From assembly GCA_003220495.1 (NCBI GenBank), contig QHSP01000033.1, forward strand, positions 46,106 to 110,105: DNA of 64,000 nt. Direction: 5' to 3'. Source of the stretch: Candidatus Rokuibacteriota bacterium. GTDB taxonomy: Bacteria > Methylomirabilota > Methylomirabilia > Rokubacteriales > CSP1-6. A model generated the notes under the pieces. That model was given only the letters and a program-made list of their open reading frames with translations. It was not told the origin of the DNA and ran no database searches. Made by a program: the position numbers and the translations under genes. How positions within the stretch are numbered: the stretch's first letter is position 1; each line of letters opens with the position of its first letter. Shown piece after piece: positions 17,744 to 26,840 of the stretch.

Positions 17744-18975
17744 GCCGCGGGCAGACAATTCCGGTGCAGCGCGCCGGCTTTCATGATGAGGGCCAGGCGC
17801 TCGCCCTGGCCCTGCAGCAGGCTGAGGTCGCGGAGGGGATTACCGTCCACGACCAGGAGGTCCGCGAACGCGCCCGGCGCGATGGTGCCGAGCTCACCCG
17901 ATCGTCCGAGCAGCTCGGCGCCCACCACCGTGGCCGAGCGGATGATCTCGAGTGGCGAGAGCACCTGCGAGCGGATCTGGAACTCGCGTGACTGATCGGG
18001 CTGGAGCTGTCCGAGCAGATCGCTCCCGAACGCCATACGCACGCCCGCCTCACGGCAGAGCTCGAGCGATCGCAATCCCGCCGCCATCACGATCTTGTTC
18101 TTCTCGAGGCTGTCGGCGCCCATCCCCCAGCGGCCCCCGTGGCGCTGGATCGCGTCGTAAGCGACGAGCGTCGGCACCAGGAAGGCGCCCCGCGAGGCCA
18201 TCAGCTTGGCGGTGGCGGCGTCGATGAGGTTGCCGTGCTCGATCACGCGCACGCCGGCCTGCACCGCCCGCGCGATCGCGTCGGCCGCGTACGCGTGGGC
18301 GCACACGTAGCGCTTGAAGACCGCCGCCTCCTCGACCGCCGCTCGGATCTCGTCCGTCGTGTACTGCAGGCTCTCGAGCGGATCGTAGGGCGAGGCGACG
18401 CCGCCCGAGACCATGATCTTGATGTGGTCCACGCCCTGACGGAGCTGCTCGCGCGCCGCGCGGCGCACTTCATCCACACCGTCGGCGATGCCGAGCGTGA
18501 AGGCCATGGCGTTGCAGCAGTGGCACGACACGCTCGCGTCCGTTCGCCGCCGCGCGTCGCTGTGCCCGCCGGTCTGGCCGATCGGCCGCCCGGCCACGAA
18601 GAGCCGCGGGCCGGGCAGGTAGCCCTGCGCCACGCCTTCGCGAATCCCCCAGTCGGCGCCGCCCGTGTCGCGCACGGTCGTGAAGCCCCGGTCGAGCATC
18701 GCGCGCATGAGGGCGGCTCCGCGCGCCGTCATCAGGGTGAGCGGGATCGCCTCCAGCGCGCGGATGTTGACCTCGGAGAGAAAGACGTGCACGTGACAGT
18801 CGATCAGCCCGGGCATCAGGACGCGCCCGCCGGCGTCGAGCGTGAGGCCGGCGGAGACCTGGATCGGCCGGGGCGACACCTCGCGAATGCGCTCGCCCTC
18901 GACCACGACCGAGACGTTCTCGGTGAGGTCGCCCGAGGCGGGATTCAGCAGGGTCGCGTTGCGGATCAGGATCAT
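17740..18975 (-). CDS. Metal-dependent amidohydrolase (imidazolonepropionase/prolidase-like)
   Basis: A 411-residue amidohydrolase-superfamily TIM barrel. The metal site begins with H61-V-H63 in GLIDCHVHVF. A lysine in DHIKIMVSGG (about 190), histidines in CAHAYA and VIEHGNL, and the aspartate in MAFGSDLLGQ (about 316) complete the usual ligand set. TLDAGGRVLMPG and APGAFADLLVVDGNP are the family's flanking motifs. Such enzymes cleave C-N bonds in amides, lactams, dipeptides or ureas. It heads a five-gene operon with a polyamine-type importer, suggesting import followed by hydrolysis. A second, distinct amidohydrolase is at 45944-47191. Confidence 0.85.
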   Translation of the reverse strand: MILIRNATLLNPASGDLTENVSVVVEGERIREVSPRPIQVSAGLTLDAGGRVLMPGLIDCHVHVFLSEVNIRALEAIPLTLMTARGAALMRAMLDRGFTTVRDTGGADWGIREGVAQGYLPGPRLFVAGRPIGQTGGHSDARRRTDASVSCHCCNAMAFTLGIADGVDEVRRAAREQLRQGVDHIKIMVSGGVASPYDPLESLQYTTDEIRAAVEEAAVFKRYVCAHAYAADAIARAVQAGVRVIEHGNLIDAATAKLMASRGAFLVPTLVAYDAIQRHGGRWGMGADSLEKNKIVMAAGLRSLELCREAGVRMAFGSDLLGQLQPDQSREFQIRSQVLSPLEIIRSATVVGAELLGRSGELGTIAPGAFADLLVVDGNPLRDLSLLQGQGERLALIMKAGALHRNCLPAA

Positions 18976-19163
18976 CGCAGCACGTAGGATACTCCAACCG
19001 CCGGCCAGCCCTGATGGGCCCGGCGCCCTAACTTCACCCTGGCGCCGTGGACGCCGGACGCCGGAGCGCCTGGCCGAGGATCCGCACGGCGCTCGGCGCG
19101 CTCCTGACGAAGCGGCGGAGCTGGACGCGGTCCTGGCCAACGCGGCCGCACGATAGCGATGGC

Positions 19164-19192
19164 TTGCCTCGATGCCGCCGAGGCTGCACAAT
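19164..19192 (+). promoter_or_regulatory. Possible promoter for the hyuA-like gene, giving a near-leaderless transcript
   Basis: TTGCCT (19164-19169), a 17-base spacer and CACAAT (19187-19192) each match four of six consensus bases. Transcription would begin only a few bases before the ATG at 19203, where no Shine-Dalgarno is seen. The rest of the 18976-19202 gap holds nothing I can support. Confidence 0.35.
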
Positions 19193-19202
19193 CGCGGAAC
19201 TG

Positions 19203-21260
19203 ATGGCGCGGCACTGGCTCGGGATCGACATCGGCGGGACCTTCACCGACTTCGCCCTCTTCGACACGCAGACGGGCGAGCTGCTCGGCCTGAAGATCCC
19301 GTCGACCCCGCACGAGTTCGCCGAGGCCGTGCGCACCGGCCTGGCGCGGCTGGCCGACGAGCACGGCATCGATCTCCGCGAGATCGGCACCGTGGTCCAC
19401 GGCACCACGATCGCCGTGAACACGCTGATCCAGCGGACGGGGGCGCGGCTCGGCCTGCTCGTCACCGACGGATTTCGCGACGTCCTCGAGCTGCAGCGCC
19501 TGCGGATGCCGAACCCGTTCGATCTGCACGGCTCACGCCCGCTGCCGCTGATTCCTCGCGCCCGCGTCGCCGAGATCCGCGAGCGACTCCGCGCCGACGG
19601 CGCCGTCGACACACCGCTCGACGAGGCCAGCGTGCGCGAGGCCGTACAACATCTGGCCCGGACGGGCCAGAACGTCGAGGGGCTCGTGATCTCGCTGCTG
19701 CACTCCTATCGGCGGCCCGAGCACGAGCAACGCGCGCGGGCCATCGCCGAAGCCGCCGTCCCCGGGCTGCCGGTGACGGCGTCCTCCGACGTGTGGCCGC
19801 AGGCCCGCGAGTACGAGCGAACGGCCCTCGCGGTGCTCGATGCCTACGTGCAGCCGAAGGTGCGCCGCTACCTCGAGGGCTTCGAGCAGGCGCTCGCCGC
19901 GCGCGGGGCGCCGGCCATGGCGCACGTCACGAAGTCGAACGGCGGCATCATGCCGGTCGCGGCCGCGCGCACTCAGACCGCCGCGACGCTCCTGTCCGGC
20001 CCCGCGTCCGGCGTCATCGGGGCCGCGTACGTCGCGGGCCGTGCCGGCCTGCCGAACGTCATCACGCTCGACGTGGGCGGCACCAGCGCCGACATGGCGG
20101 TCGTCGAAAATGGGCGCCCTCGGGTGAGCACGAGCGAGCACATCGGCGGGGTGCCGGTGATGATGCCGGTGGTCGGCGTGAGCGCCATCGGTGCGGGTGG
20201 CGGGTCGGTCGCGTGGGTCGACGACGTCGGGCTGCCCAAGGTCGGCCCGCAGAGCACCGGCGCCGAGCCCGGCCCCGCGTGCTACGGCCGCGGAGGCAAG
20301 GACGCCACGCTCACCGACGCGTTCCTGGTGTCCGGCTTCCTCGATCCCGAGCGATTCCTCGGCGGCCGCATGCGCCTGGATCGGTCGCTCGCCGAGGCCG
20401 CCATCGCCCGATTCGCCGGGCGCCTCGGGATGACGCCGGACGAAGCCGCGGAGAGCGTGGTGCAAGTCGCCGTCTCGAACATGTACGCGGAGTTCACCAA
20501 GATCCTGTCGCGCGCCGCCGTCGATCCTCGCGACTTCGCGCTCGTCGCCTTCGGCGGCGCCGGCCCCGTGGTCGGCGCGCTCGTCGCACGCGAGGTCGGC
20601 ATCCCCTCAGTCTTCGTCCCGCGCTCGCCGGGCACGCTCTGCGCCCTCGGCGCGCTCAGCGCCGACATCGTCAACGACGCGGTTCGCACGGTGCACACGC
20701 GCGTGGAGACCGAGCTCCGCGAAGCGGCGGCGCTGCGTCGGCGATACGACGACTTGCGCGCCGAGCTCGGAGAGTGGCTCGCGCGGTTCGGCGCCGGCGC
20801 GAGCCCCGCCGCCTTCCGGGACGCCGCCGACATGCGCTACGTCGGTCAGTCGTACGAGATCGACGTGCCCGTCGAGCTCGCCTGGCTGGCGCCCGGCGGC
20901 GGCGCTCCCCTGCTCGCCGCCTTCCATCACGCTCACGAGCGTGCGTTCGGGCACGCCGATCGCGAGGCGCCGGCCGAGATCGTGAACCTCCGCGTCCAGC
21001 TCCGCGCCGAGCGCCCGCGGGTGCCGATCGCGGAGATTCCGGCGGGCGCGGCCGCGCCCACCGCACGCACGACGCGACGGATCTGGCTCGAGGGTCGTCC
21101 GACCGAGGCGCGCGTGTTCGACCGCTCGGCGCTCGGCCGCGGCGCGCGGCTCGACGGGCCCGCCATCGTCGAGCAGCCCGACACGACCGTGCTCGTGCCG
21201 GGCGGCCACGTCGGCGAGGTCGATCGCTTCGGGAATCTGCTGCTCCGGAGGGAAGGCTGA
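19203..21260 (+). CDS. Hydantoinase/oxoprolinase family protein, subunit A (HyuA-like)
   Basis: A 685-residue ASKHA-fold subunit of the ATP-dependent hydantoinase/oxoprolinase/acetone-carboxylase family. The phosphate-1 motif WLGIDIGGTFTDFALFD opens the protein, VVHGTTIAVNTLIQRTGA is near 65-82, the second phosphate motif LDVGGTSADMAVV near 289-301, and FGGAGPVVG near 449. The family hydrolyses cyclic amides (hydantoins, 5-oxoproline) or carboxylates ketones with ATP. The HyuB partner follows with a one-base overlap. No acetone carboxylase gamma subunit is present, which favours the hydantoinase/oxoprolinase branch. The start is the only ATG consistent with the N-terminus. Confidence 0.9.
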   Translation: MARHWLGIDIGGTFTDFALFDTQTGELLGLKIPSTPHEFAEAVRTGLARLADEHGIDLREIGTVVHGTTIAVNTLIQRTGARLGLLVTDGFRDVLELQRLRMPNPFDLHGSRPLPLIPRARVAEIRERLRADGAVDTPLDEASVREAVQHLARTGQNVEGLVISLLHSYRRPEHEQRARAIAEAAVPGLPVTASSDVWPQAREYERTALAVLDAYVQPKVRRYLEGFEQALAARGAPAMAHVTKSNGGIMPVAAARTQTAATLLSGPASGVIGAAYVAGRAGLPNVITLDVGGTSADMAVVENGRPRVSTSEHIGGVPVMMPVVGVSAIGAGGGSVAWVDDVGLPKVGPQSTGAEPGPACYGRGGKDATLTDAFLVSGFLDPERFLGGRMRLDRSLAEAAIARFAGRLGMTPDEAAESVVQVAVSNMYAEFTKILSRAAVDPRDFALVAFGGAGPVVGALVAREVGIPSVFVPRSPGTLCALGALSADIVNDAVRTVHTRVETELREAAALRRRYDDLRAELGEWLARFGAGASPAAFRDAADMRYVGQSYEIDVPVELAWLAPGGGAPLLAAFHHAHERAFGHADREAPAEIVNLRVQLRAERPRVPIAEIPAGAAAPTARTTRRIWLEGRPTEARVFDRSALGRGARLDGPAIVEQPDTTVLVPGGHVGEVDRFGNLLLRREG

Positions 21261-23251
21261 TGCGACTGGACGCGCTCACCGTGGAGATTCTCCGGAACTA
21301 CTTGCAGGGCGCCGTGGAGGAGATGGCGTACGTCGTGGAGCGCACGGCGTACACGACGTTCGTGAAGGAGACGGCCGACTTCACGTGCGGCCTGCTCAAT
21401 CCCTCCGGCGAGTTCTTCGCGTATCCGGTCGAGCTCGGCGTGGCGAGCTTCGGCGGCATCAGCTACGCCGAGACCCTCGAGGCGGTGGGCCCGCTCGAGC
21501 CGGGCGACGTCGTGATCACCAACGACCCGTACGGCTCGGCGGCCGCGGCGACGCACCTGCCCGACATCCACCTGGTCAAGCCGATCTTCTGGGATGGACG
21601 CCTCGTCGCGTACGGCGCGGGCTTCCTGCACAGCTCGGACGTCGGCGGCATGGTGCCGGCGTCGATCACGCCGCGCGCGTCGGAGATCTTCCAGGAAGGC
21701 CTGCGACTGCCGCCCAAGAAGCTCTTCAAGCGGGGCGCGGTCAATCGCGACCTGCTCGACGTGATCCTGGCCAACTGTCGCATCCCCGAGCAGAACTGGG
21801 GCGATCTGCAGGCGCTGGTCGCGGGCCTCACCACCGGCGAGCGGCGGATGCACGAGCTGATTCGCCGCTTCGGGCCCGACACGGTCGACAAGGCGATGGA
21901 CGACCTCATCGACTACGCCACGCGCAAGGTCGAGGCGATCATCCGTCGCATGCCGACCGGCCGCTACGAGTTCTCGGACTACATCGAGGACGACGTGGTG
22001 ACGACGATCCCGATCCGGCTGAAGGTCGCGCTCACGATCGCCGACGGTGAGATCCATCTGGATTTCACCGGGAGCGACGTCCAGGTGAGCTCGGCGCTCA
22101 ACGTGCCGACGGCCGGGAAGGTCCACCCATTCATGTCCGTCGCGCTCGTCAACTACTTCGCCACGCGCGACCGGACCATCCCGCTCAACGCGGGCGTGCT
22201 GCGCCGCGTGCGCATGACGTTGCCCGAGGGCTCGGTGGTGAATCCGCGGTTTCCGGCGGCGTGCGGCGTGCGCTACGCCACCGTGCTCCGGATCTACGAC
22301 GCGGTCCTCGGCGCGCTGGCCCGCGCCGTGCCCGAGGACATTCCGGCGGCCAGCGGCGGCCAGGGCTGCATGGTCGCGCTCTCGCTGCCGGACCCGGAGG
22401 CCGGGCGGCGGCACGTCACGGTGATCGAGCCGATGATCGGCGGCGGCGGCGGCCGGCCCGCGCGCGATGGCATCGACGGCTGCGACGCCTCGCTCGGCTT
22501 TCTCAAGACGACCCCGGCCGAGACGCTCGAAGCCGAGGTGCCGATCATCGTCCGACGGTTTCATCTGATCGCGGATTCCGCGGGCCCCGGTCGCTTTCGC
22601 GGCGGCTTCGGCGTGCGGCTGGACTTTCAGGTGTTCCAGCCCGAGGGCCTGGTGACCGCGCGCGGGATGGAACGGCTGCGCTTCGCGCCCTGGGGCGTGG
22701 CGGGCGGCACCGCCGGCTCCACGGGCAGCGTGATGCTGAACCCGGGCACCGCCGGCGAGCGATCGATTCCGAAGATCGACGTGCTGGCCCTCGAGCCCGG
22801 CGACGTGCTGAGCGTGCGGACGCCGGGCGGCGGCGGTCACGGCGATCGCTTCACGCGGCCGTCGTCCCACGTGCTGGCGGACGTCCTGTCCGGCCTGGTC
22901 TCGCGCGAGCGCGCGCGCGACGCCTACGGTGTCGTCATCGACGCCGACCGGGTCGACGAGGCCGCGACCACGTCGCTGCGTGCCGCCCGCCCTGGCGCGG
23001 AGCCCGGACCCTCGAGCCCGGGCGCGGTGTTCGATTTCGGAGCCGCGCGCCGCGAGCACGAGCGCCGCTGGCCGTCGGAGCTCCAGGACGCGTTCATCGC
23101 GATGCTGATGAGGCTGCCGGCGCCCTATCGCGCCTACGTGCGCCGCACGCTCTACGGTCGAGTCGAGGCGCTCGCCGCCGAGCGCCCCGTGACGCCGGAC
23201 GACCTCAACCGACTCTTGCAGGCCCTGCGGGCCGCGATCGCGCTGAAATGA
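21260..23251 (+). CDS. Hydantoinase B/oxoprolinase family protein (HyuB-like)
   Basis: A 663-residue partner of the preceding HyuA protein. HyuB signatures are the N-terminal LTVEILRNYLQGAVEEMA, GDVVITNDPYG near 88-98, HLPDIHLVKPIFWDG near 103-117, ANCRIPEQNWGD near 170-181 and the glycine-rich GGGGHGD near the C-terminus. The last 110 residues after that motif are longer than in many HyuB proteins and contain no motif I recognise. TGATG overlap couples it to hyuA. A selenocysteine ArsC-like gene begins 28 bases downstream and may be co-transcribed. Confidence 0.9.
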   Translation: MRLDALTVEILRNYLQGAVEEMAYVVERTAYTTFVKETADFTCGLLNPSGEFFAYPVELGVASFGGISYAETLEAVGPLEPGDVVITNDPYGSAAAATHLPDIHLVKPIFWDGRLVAYGAGFLHSSDVGGMVPASITPRASEIFQEGLRLPPKKLFKRGAVNRDLLDVILANCRIPEQNWGDLQALVAGLTTGERRMHELIRRFGPDTVDKAMDDLIDYATRKVEAIIRRMPTGRYEFSDYIEDDVVTTIPIRLKVALTIADGEIHLDFTGSDVQVSSALNVPTAGKVHPFMSVALVNYFATRDRTIPLNAGVLRRVRMTLPEGSVVNPRFPAACGVRYATVLRIYDAVLGALARAVPEDIPAASGGQGCMVALSLPDPEAGRRHVTVIEPMIGGGGGRPARDGIDGCDASLGFLKTTPAETLEAEVPIIVRRFHLIADSAGPGRFRGGFGVRLDFQVFQPEGLVTARGMERLRFAPWGVAGGTAGSTGSVMLNPGTAGERSIPKIDVLALEPGDVLSVRTPGGGGHGDRFTRPSSHVLADVLSGLVSRERARDAYGVVIDADRVDEAATTSLRAARPGAEPGPSSPGAVFDFGAARREHERRWPSELQDAFIAMLMRLPAPYRAYVRRTLYGRVEALAAERPVTPDDLNRLLQALRAAIALK

Positions 23252-23279
23252 TCCAGCGGCTCACACCCGGGAGGACAAC

Positions 23280-23627
23280 ATGAGCACCGTCGACTGGAGC
23301 TACCACCGCCAGGGCTGAATGACCTGCGCCAAGACGCAAGGGTACCTTGCGAAGCACAAGGTCGCCGTCACCGCGCAGACCGATGCGAAGAAAGCCACGA
23401 TCAAGGGCGACGCGGCCCTCGGCGCGCTGAAGGACGTGGACGAGCTCTACGTCGCCAAGGGCAAGAAGATCGTGCACGTCGACATGAAGCGCGAGAAGCC
23501 GCCCCGCGCCGAGCTGCTCGGCCTCCTGCTCGGTCCCACTGGCAATCTGCGGGCGCCGACGCTCAGGAAAGGGCGTTCGCTGATCGTCGGCTTCGACGAG
23601 GCGACCTACAAGAAGCTCCTCGGCTGA
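23280..23627 (+). CDS. Selenocysteine-containing ArsC/Spx-like thioredoxin-fold protein, in-frame TGA = Sec13
   Basis: A 115-residue redox protein. From the ATG (GGAGG about six bases upstream) the frame has a single TGA at 23316-23318, codon 13, in YHRQG-U-MTCAKTQ. This gives a U-x-x-C motif where ArsC/Spx-like relatives have CxxC after the first beta strand. The rest of the fold is intact: LGPTGNLRAPTLRKG near 82-96 contains the Arg and the cis-proline (RAP) of the family, then LIVGFDEATYKKLL. The ATG directly after the TGA would start a protein without its first strand or one redox residue. A hairpin with a GUA loop follows. The role is probably thiol/selenol redox; true arsenate reduction is unproven. 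Confidence 0.85.
23321..23363 (+). promoter_or_regulatory. Predicted bacterial SECIS element of the ArsC-like gene
   Basis: The apical stem CGCAAGG (23335-23341) pairs perfectly with CCTTGCG (23345-23351) around the loop GUA; the loop G is 24 bases past the TGA. Below an internal loop the arms pair again, with GACCT (23321-23325) against AGGTC (23359-23363) at the base. Distance and the GU in the loop fit bacterial SECIS rules. Confidence 0.75.
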
Positions 23628-23636
23628 GCCGAGCGC

Positions 23637-24809
23637 CTAGCCGCGGACTTTGCGGAACGCGCGCTCGAAGCCGGGCAGCGCGCGCACGACCGTGTCGCGC
23701 TCGACCGTGAGCGAGATCCGGATGTGGCCGGGCATGCCGAAGCCCGAGCCCGGCACGGTCAGCACGCCTTCCTCCGCCAGCAGGCGGACGAAGGCGACGT
23801 CGTCGTCGATCGGCGTCTTCGGGAACACGTAGAAGGCGCCCTGCGGCTTCACGCACTGGTAGCCGATCCGCGTGAGGCCCTCGTACATCAGGTCGCGCTT
23901 CTCCCGGTACGGCCCGACGTCGATCACCTGGTCGCCGACCTCGGCCACGACCCACTGCCAGAGCGCCGGCGCGTTCACGAAGCCGAGCACTCGGGTCGTG
24001 AAGGTGCAGGCCTCGAAGAGCTCGGCCGCCTCGGGCATGCGCGGCGAGAACGCCAGATAGCCGATGCGCTCGCCGGGAATGGCCAGCGACTTCGACCAGG
24101 ACGTCGCCACGATCGAGCGCGTGACCAGGGGCGGCACCTCGGGCGGCGCCACGTCGTCGAACACCAGCGCGCGATACGGCTCGTCGCTGACGAGCACGAT
24201 CGGCCGCGCGGCGCGAGCCAGCATCGCCTCGATCTCGACGAAGGTCGACCGGGGATAGATGACGCCGCTCGGATTATTGGGCGAGTTCACGAGGATCACG
24301 CGCGTCCGCGGCGTGATGGCGGCCTCGAGCTTCGCGACGTCCGGCGTGAGGTCGGCCTTGGGCGGCACGACGATCAGCTTGCCGCCGTGGTTCTCGGCGT
24401 AGAACGTGTACTCGGCGAAGAACGGCGCGACCGTGAGCACCTCGTCGCCCGGATCGAGCAACGCCTTCAGCACGGTGTTCAGCGCCGCCCCGGCGCCCAC
24501 CGTCATCAGGACGTGGCCGGCCGTGTACGGGAGCCCGGTCGAGGCGCGCAGCCGCCCGGCCACCGCCTCGCGCACCTTCACGTGGCCGGCGTTGGGCATG
24601 TAGGCGTGCAGGTGTGGCGCGGGGCTCTCGAGCACCCGCCGGGCCGCGGCGAGCACCGCTGGCGGCGGCTCGATCTCCGGGTTGCCGAGGGTGAAGTCGA
24701 ACACCTTGTCGGCGCCGCGCTCCTGCTTGAGGCGGGCGCCTTCCTCGAACATCCGGCGGATCCACGAGGCCTTCGCCAGATTGTCGGTGACGGCGCGCGA
24801 GACGATCAT
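23637..24809 (-). CDS. Pyridoxal-phosphate-dependent aminotransferase, class I/II
   Basis: A 390-residue fold-type-I aminotransferase of the aspartate family. The PLP lysine is K240 in SWSKSLAIPGERIGY. NSPNNPSG (about 175-182) is the asparagine motif contacting the cofactor, SDEPYRALVFDD (208-219) supplies the aspartate and tyrosine, and HIRISLTVERD near the C-terminus carries the substrate-carboxylate arginine. The amino donor and acceptor cannot be assigned. It is the last gene downstream of the peptide-type importer, four bases after the F-type ATPase, which suggests that imported peptides or amino acids are transaminated. Confidence 0.9.
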   Translation of the reverse strand: MIVSRAVTDNLAKASWIRRMFEEGARLKQERGADKVFDFTLGNPEIEPPPAVLAAARRVLESPAPHLHAYMPNAGHVKVREAVAGRLRASTGLPYTAGHVLMTVGAGAALNTVLKALLDPGDEVLTVAPFFAEYTFYAENHGGKLIVVPPKADLTPDVAKLEAAITPRTRVILVNSPNNPSGVIYPRSTFVEIEAMLARAARPIVLVSDEPYRALVFDDVAPPEVPPLVTRSIVATSWSKSLAIPGERIGYLAFSPRMPEAAELFEACTFTTRVLGFVNAPALWQWVVAEVGDQVIDVGPYREKRDLMYEGLTRIGYQCVKPQGAFYVFPKTPIDDDVAFVRLLAEEGVLTVPGSGFGMPGHIRISLTVERDTVVRALPGFERAFRKVRG

Positions 24810-24813
24810 GGCC

Positions 24814-25830
24814 TCACTCTACTCCAGCCAGCCGGAGCTCGTGGGCTCGGTGGCAGCCGACCAGATGGCCCGGCGAGATTTCCTGGAACGCAGGGGCCTG
24901 GGTCCGGCACACCTCGATCGCGTGCGGACAGCGCGGATGAAAGTAGCAGCCGGAGGGCGGCGAGGCCGGATTGGCCACCTCGCCCTGGAGCACGATGCGC
25001 TTGGTGCGCGTCCGCGGATCCGGCTCGGGCACCGCGGAGAGGAGCGCCGCCGTGTACGGGTGCTTCGGCGAGGTGAAGAGCTCCTCGGTCTCGCCGAGCT
25101 CGACGATGCGCCCGACGTACATCACCGCCACGCGATTGCTGATGTACCGGACGACGCTCAAGTCGTGCGCCACGAACAGATAGGTCAGACGGAACTCTTC
25201 CTGCAAATCGAAGAGGAGGTTCAGGATCTGCGCCTGCACCGAGACGTCCAGGGCCGAGACGGGCTCGTCGGCGACCACGAGACGGGGCTGGAGCGCCAGC
25301 GCCCGCGCGATGCCGATGCGCTGCCGCTCGCCTCCGCTGAAGGCGTGCGGAAAGCGGCGCATGTACTCGGGCCTGAGTCCCACGCGGCGCAAGAGCTCCG
25401 CCACGCGCTCCTCGCGCTCGCGGCGGCTCTTCATGCCGTGGACCAGGAGCGGCTCGCCCACCAGATCGAGCAGGGTCATGCGCGGGTTGAGCGAGGTGAA
25501 CGGGTCCTGGAAGATCATCTGCATCTCGCGCCGCAGCGCCCGCAGCTCCGACTCGCGAAGCCCGCCGAGCTCCACCACCGAGCCATCCGCCCGCCGCATG
25601 AAGATCTCGCCGCCGGTCGGCTCGATCGCTCTCAGGATGCAGCGCGCCGTGGTGGTCTTGCCGCAGCCGCTCTCCCCCACCAGGCCCAGGGTCTCGCCCT
25701 GGTCGATGTGAAAGTCGACGCCGTCGACCGCCCGAACGTGGCCGACCGTCCGCTTCAAGAAGCCCTTGCGAACCGGAAAGAGCTTCTGCAAGCCGGCGAC
25801 TCGGAGCAGCGGGGTCGCGGCGGCGCTCAT
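24814..25830 (-). CDS. Peptide-type ABC transporter ATPase (DppF/OppF-like)
   Basis: A 338-residue ATPase of the dipeptide/oligopeptide importer family. Walker A is [10 protein letters not shown] near 53-62, the signature [17 protein letters not shown] near 165-181, Walker [13 protein letters not shown] near 185 and the HDLSVVRY switch near 218. The C-terminal oligopeptide-transporter domain ([16 protein letters not shown]) carries cysteines in [10 protein letters not shown] and downstream, which in this family can bind an iron-sulfur cluster. Its start overlaps the D-type ATPase stop as ATGA. It should form a heterodimer with the product of 25827-26840. Confidence 0.9.
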   Translation of the reverse strand: MSAAATPLLRVAGLQKLFPVRKGFLKRTVGHVRAVDGVDFHIDQGETLGLVGESGCGKTTTARCILRAIEPTGGEIFMRRADGSVVELGGLRESELRALRREMQMIFQDPFTSLNPRMTLLDLVGEPLLVHGMKSRREREERVAELLRRVGLRPEYMRRFPHAFSGGERQRIGIARALALQPRLVVADEPVSALDVSVQAQILNLLFDLQEEFRLTYLFVAHDLSVVRYISNRVAVMYVGRIVELGETEELFTSPKHPYTAALLSAVPEPDPRTRTKRIVLQGEVANPASPPSGCYFHPRCPHAIEVCRTQAPAFQEISPGHLVGCHRAHELRLAGVE

Positions 25831-26840
25831 TCGTAGAGAAAGCAGCTCACGATGTGCCGGTCACCCACCGCGCGCGGGGCCGGCGGCTCCCGATCGCACG
25901 TTCCCGCGATGAAGTCCGGACAGCGCGGGTGGAAGGGGCAGCCGGCCGGCCGATCGTACGGATGCGGCACGGACCCCGCGATCGGCGTCAGCCGCTCGCG
26001 GCTCCGCGCCCGCATCCGGGGAATCGAGCGGAGGAGCGCCCGGGTGTACGGGTGCTTGGGGGCGTGGAAGATCGCGTCGACCGGCGCCTGCTCGACGACG
26101 CGGCCCAGGTACATGACCGCCACGTCCGTCGCCATCTCGGCGATCACGCCCAGGTCGTGCGTGATCAGCATGATCGCCATCCCGTCTTCCTGCTGGAGCT
26201 GGCGCATCAGCTCGAGGATCTGCGTCTGGGTGGTCACGTCGAGGGCGGTCGTGGGCTCGTCGGCGATCAGCAAGGTCGGGCTGCACGAGAGCGCCATCGC
26301 GATCATCGCCCGCTGGCGCAGGCCGCCGCTCAGCTGGTGAGCGAGCTGGTCGATTCGCTGATCGGGCGACGAGACGCCGACCCGCCGCAGCATCTGGATC
26401 GCCCGGTCGCGCGCCTCGCGGCGGCCGATCTCCTGGTGGAGCATGATCGCCTCGACGATCTGATTGCCCACGCTGTGCACCGGGCTGAACGAGGACATCG
26501 GCTCCTGGAAGATGAGCGCGATCTCGGCGCCGCGGATCGAGCGCATCTGCAGGCCGTTGGGCTCGAGCTTCGCGAGGTCGACGGCGTGGCTCCCGGGCCC
26601 GCCGTTCGCAGCCGGGCGGCGAAACCAGATCTCGCCCTCGACGATCCGGCCGGGACGGTCGACGATTCGCAAAATGGATCGGGCCGTGACGCTCTTGCCG
26701 CACCCGCTTTCGCCGACGACACCCAGCGTCGCCCGCGGATTCATATCGAGGTAGACGCCGTCGACCGCCTTCACCGTGCCTTCGTCCTGTTGAAAGTACG
26801 TCTTCAGATTCCGCACGGACAGCAGCGGCTCAGCGTCCAT
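25827..26840 (-). CDS. Peptide-type ABC transporter ATPase (DppD/OppD-like)
   Basis: A 337-residue ATPase. Starting at [16 protein letters not shown], Walker A is GESGCGKS near 44-51, followed by the [15 protein letters not shown] signature near 163 and [14 protein letters not shown]alker B near 183; HDLGVIAEM is the switch region. The C-terminal extension has [11 protein letters not shown] and further cysteines as in its partner. Two in-frame ATGs lie farther upstream (26855 and 26867); 26840 is preferred as the standard N-terminus, but the choice is uncertain. It overlaps the end of the C-type permease gene by 11 bases, consistent with translational coupling. Confidence 0.88.
   Translation of the reverse strand: MDAEPLLSVRNLKTYFQQDEGTVKAVDGVYLDMNPRATLGVVGESGCGKSVTARSILRIVDRPGRIVEGEIWFRRPAANGGPGSHAVDLAKLEPNGLQMRSIRGAEIALIFQEPMSSFSPVHSVGNQIVEAIMLHQEIGRREARDRAIQMLRRVGVSSPDQRIDQLAHQLSGGLRQRAMIAMALSCSPTLLIADEPTTALDVTTQTQILELMRQLQQEDGMAIMLITHDLGVIAEMATDVAVMYLGRVVEQAPVDAIFHAPKHPYTRALLRSIPRMRARSRERLTPIAGSVPHPYDRPAGCPFHPRCPDFIAGTCDREPPAPRAVGDRHIVSCFLYE

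Noticed and set aside
19047..19156. Possible coding remnant ending LDAVLANAAAR before the hyuA-like gene
   Set aside because: No start codon, no recognisable family and codon use expected by chance in GC-rich DNA.
23319..23627. ArsC-like gene starting at the ATG directly after the TGA
   Set aside because: It would lose the first beta strand and one of two redox residues; the GGAGG before 23280 supports the longer form.
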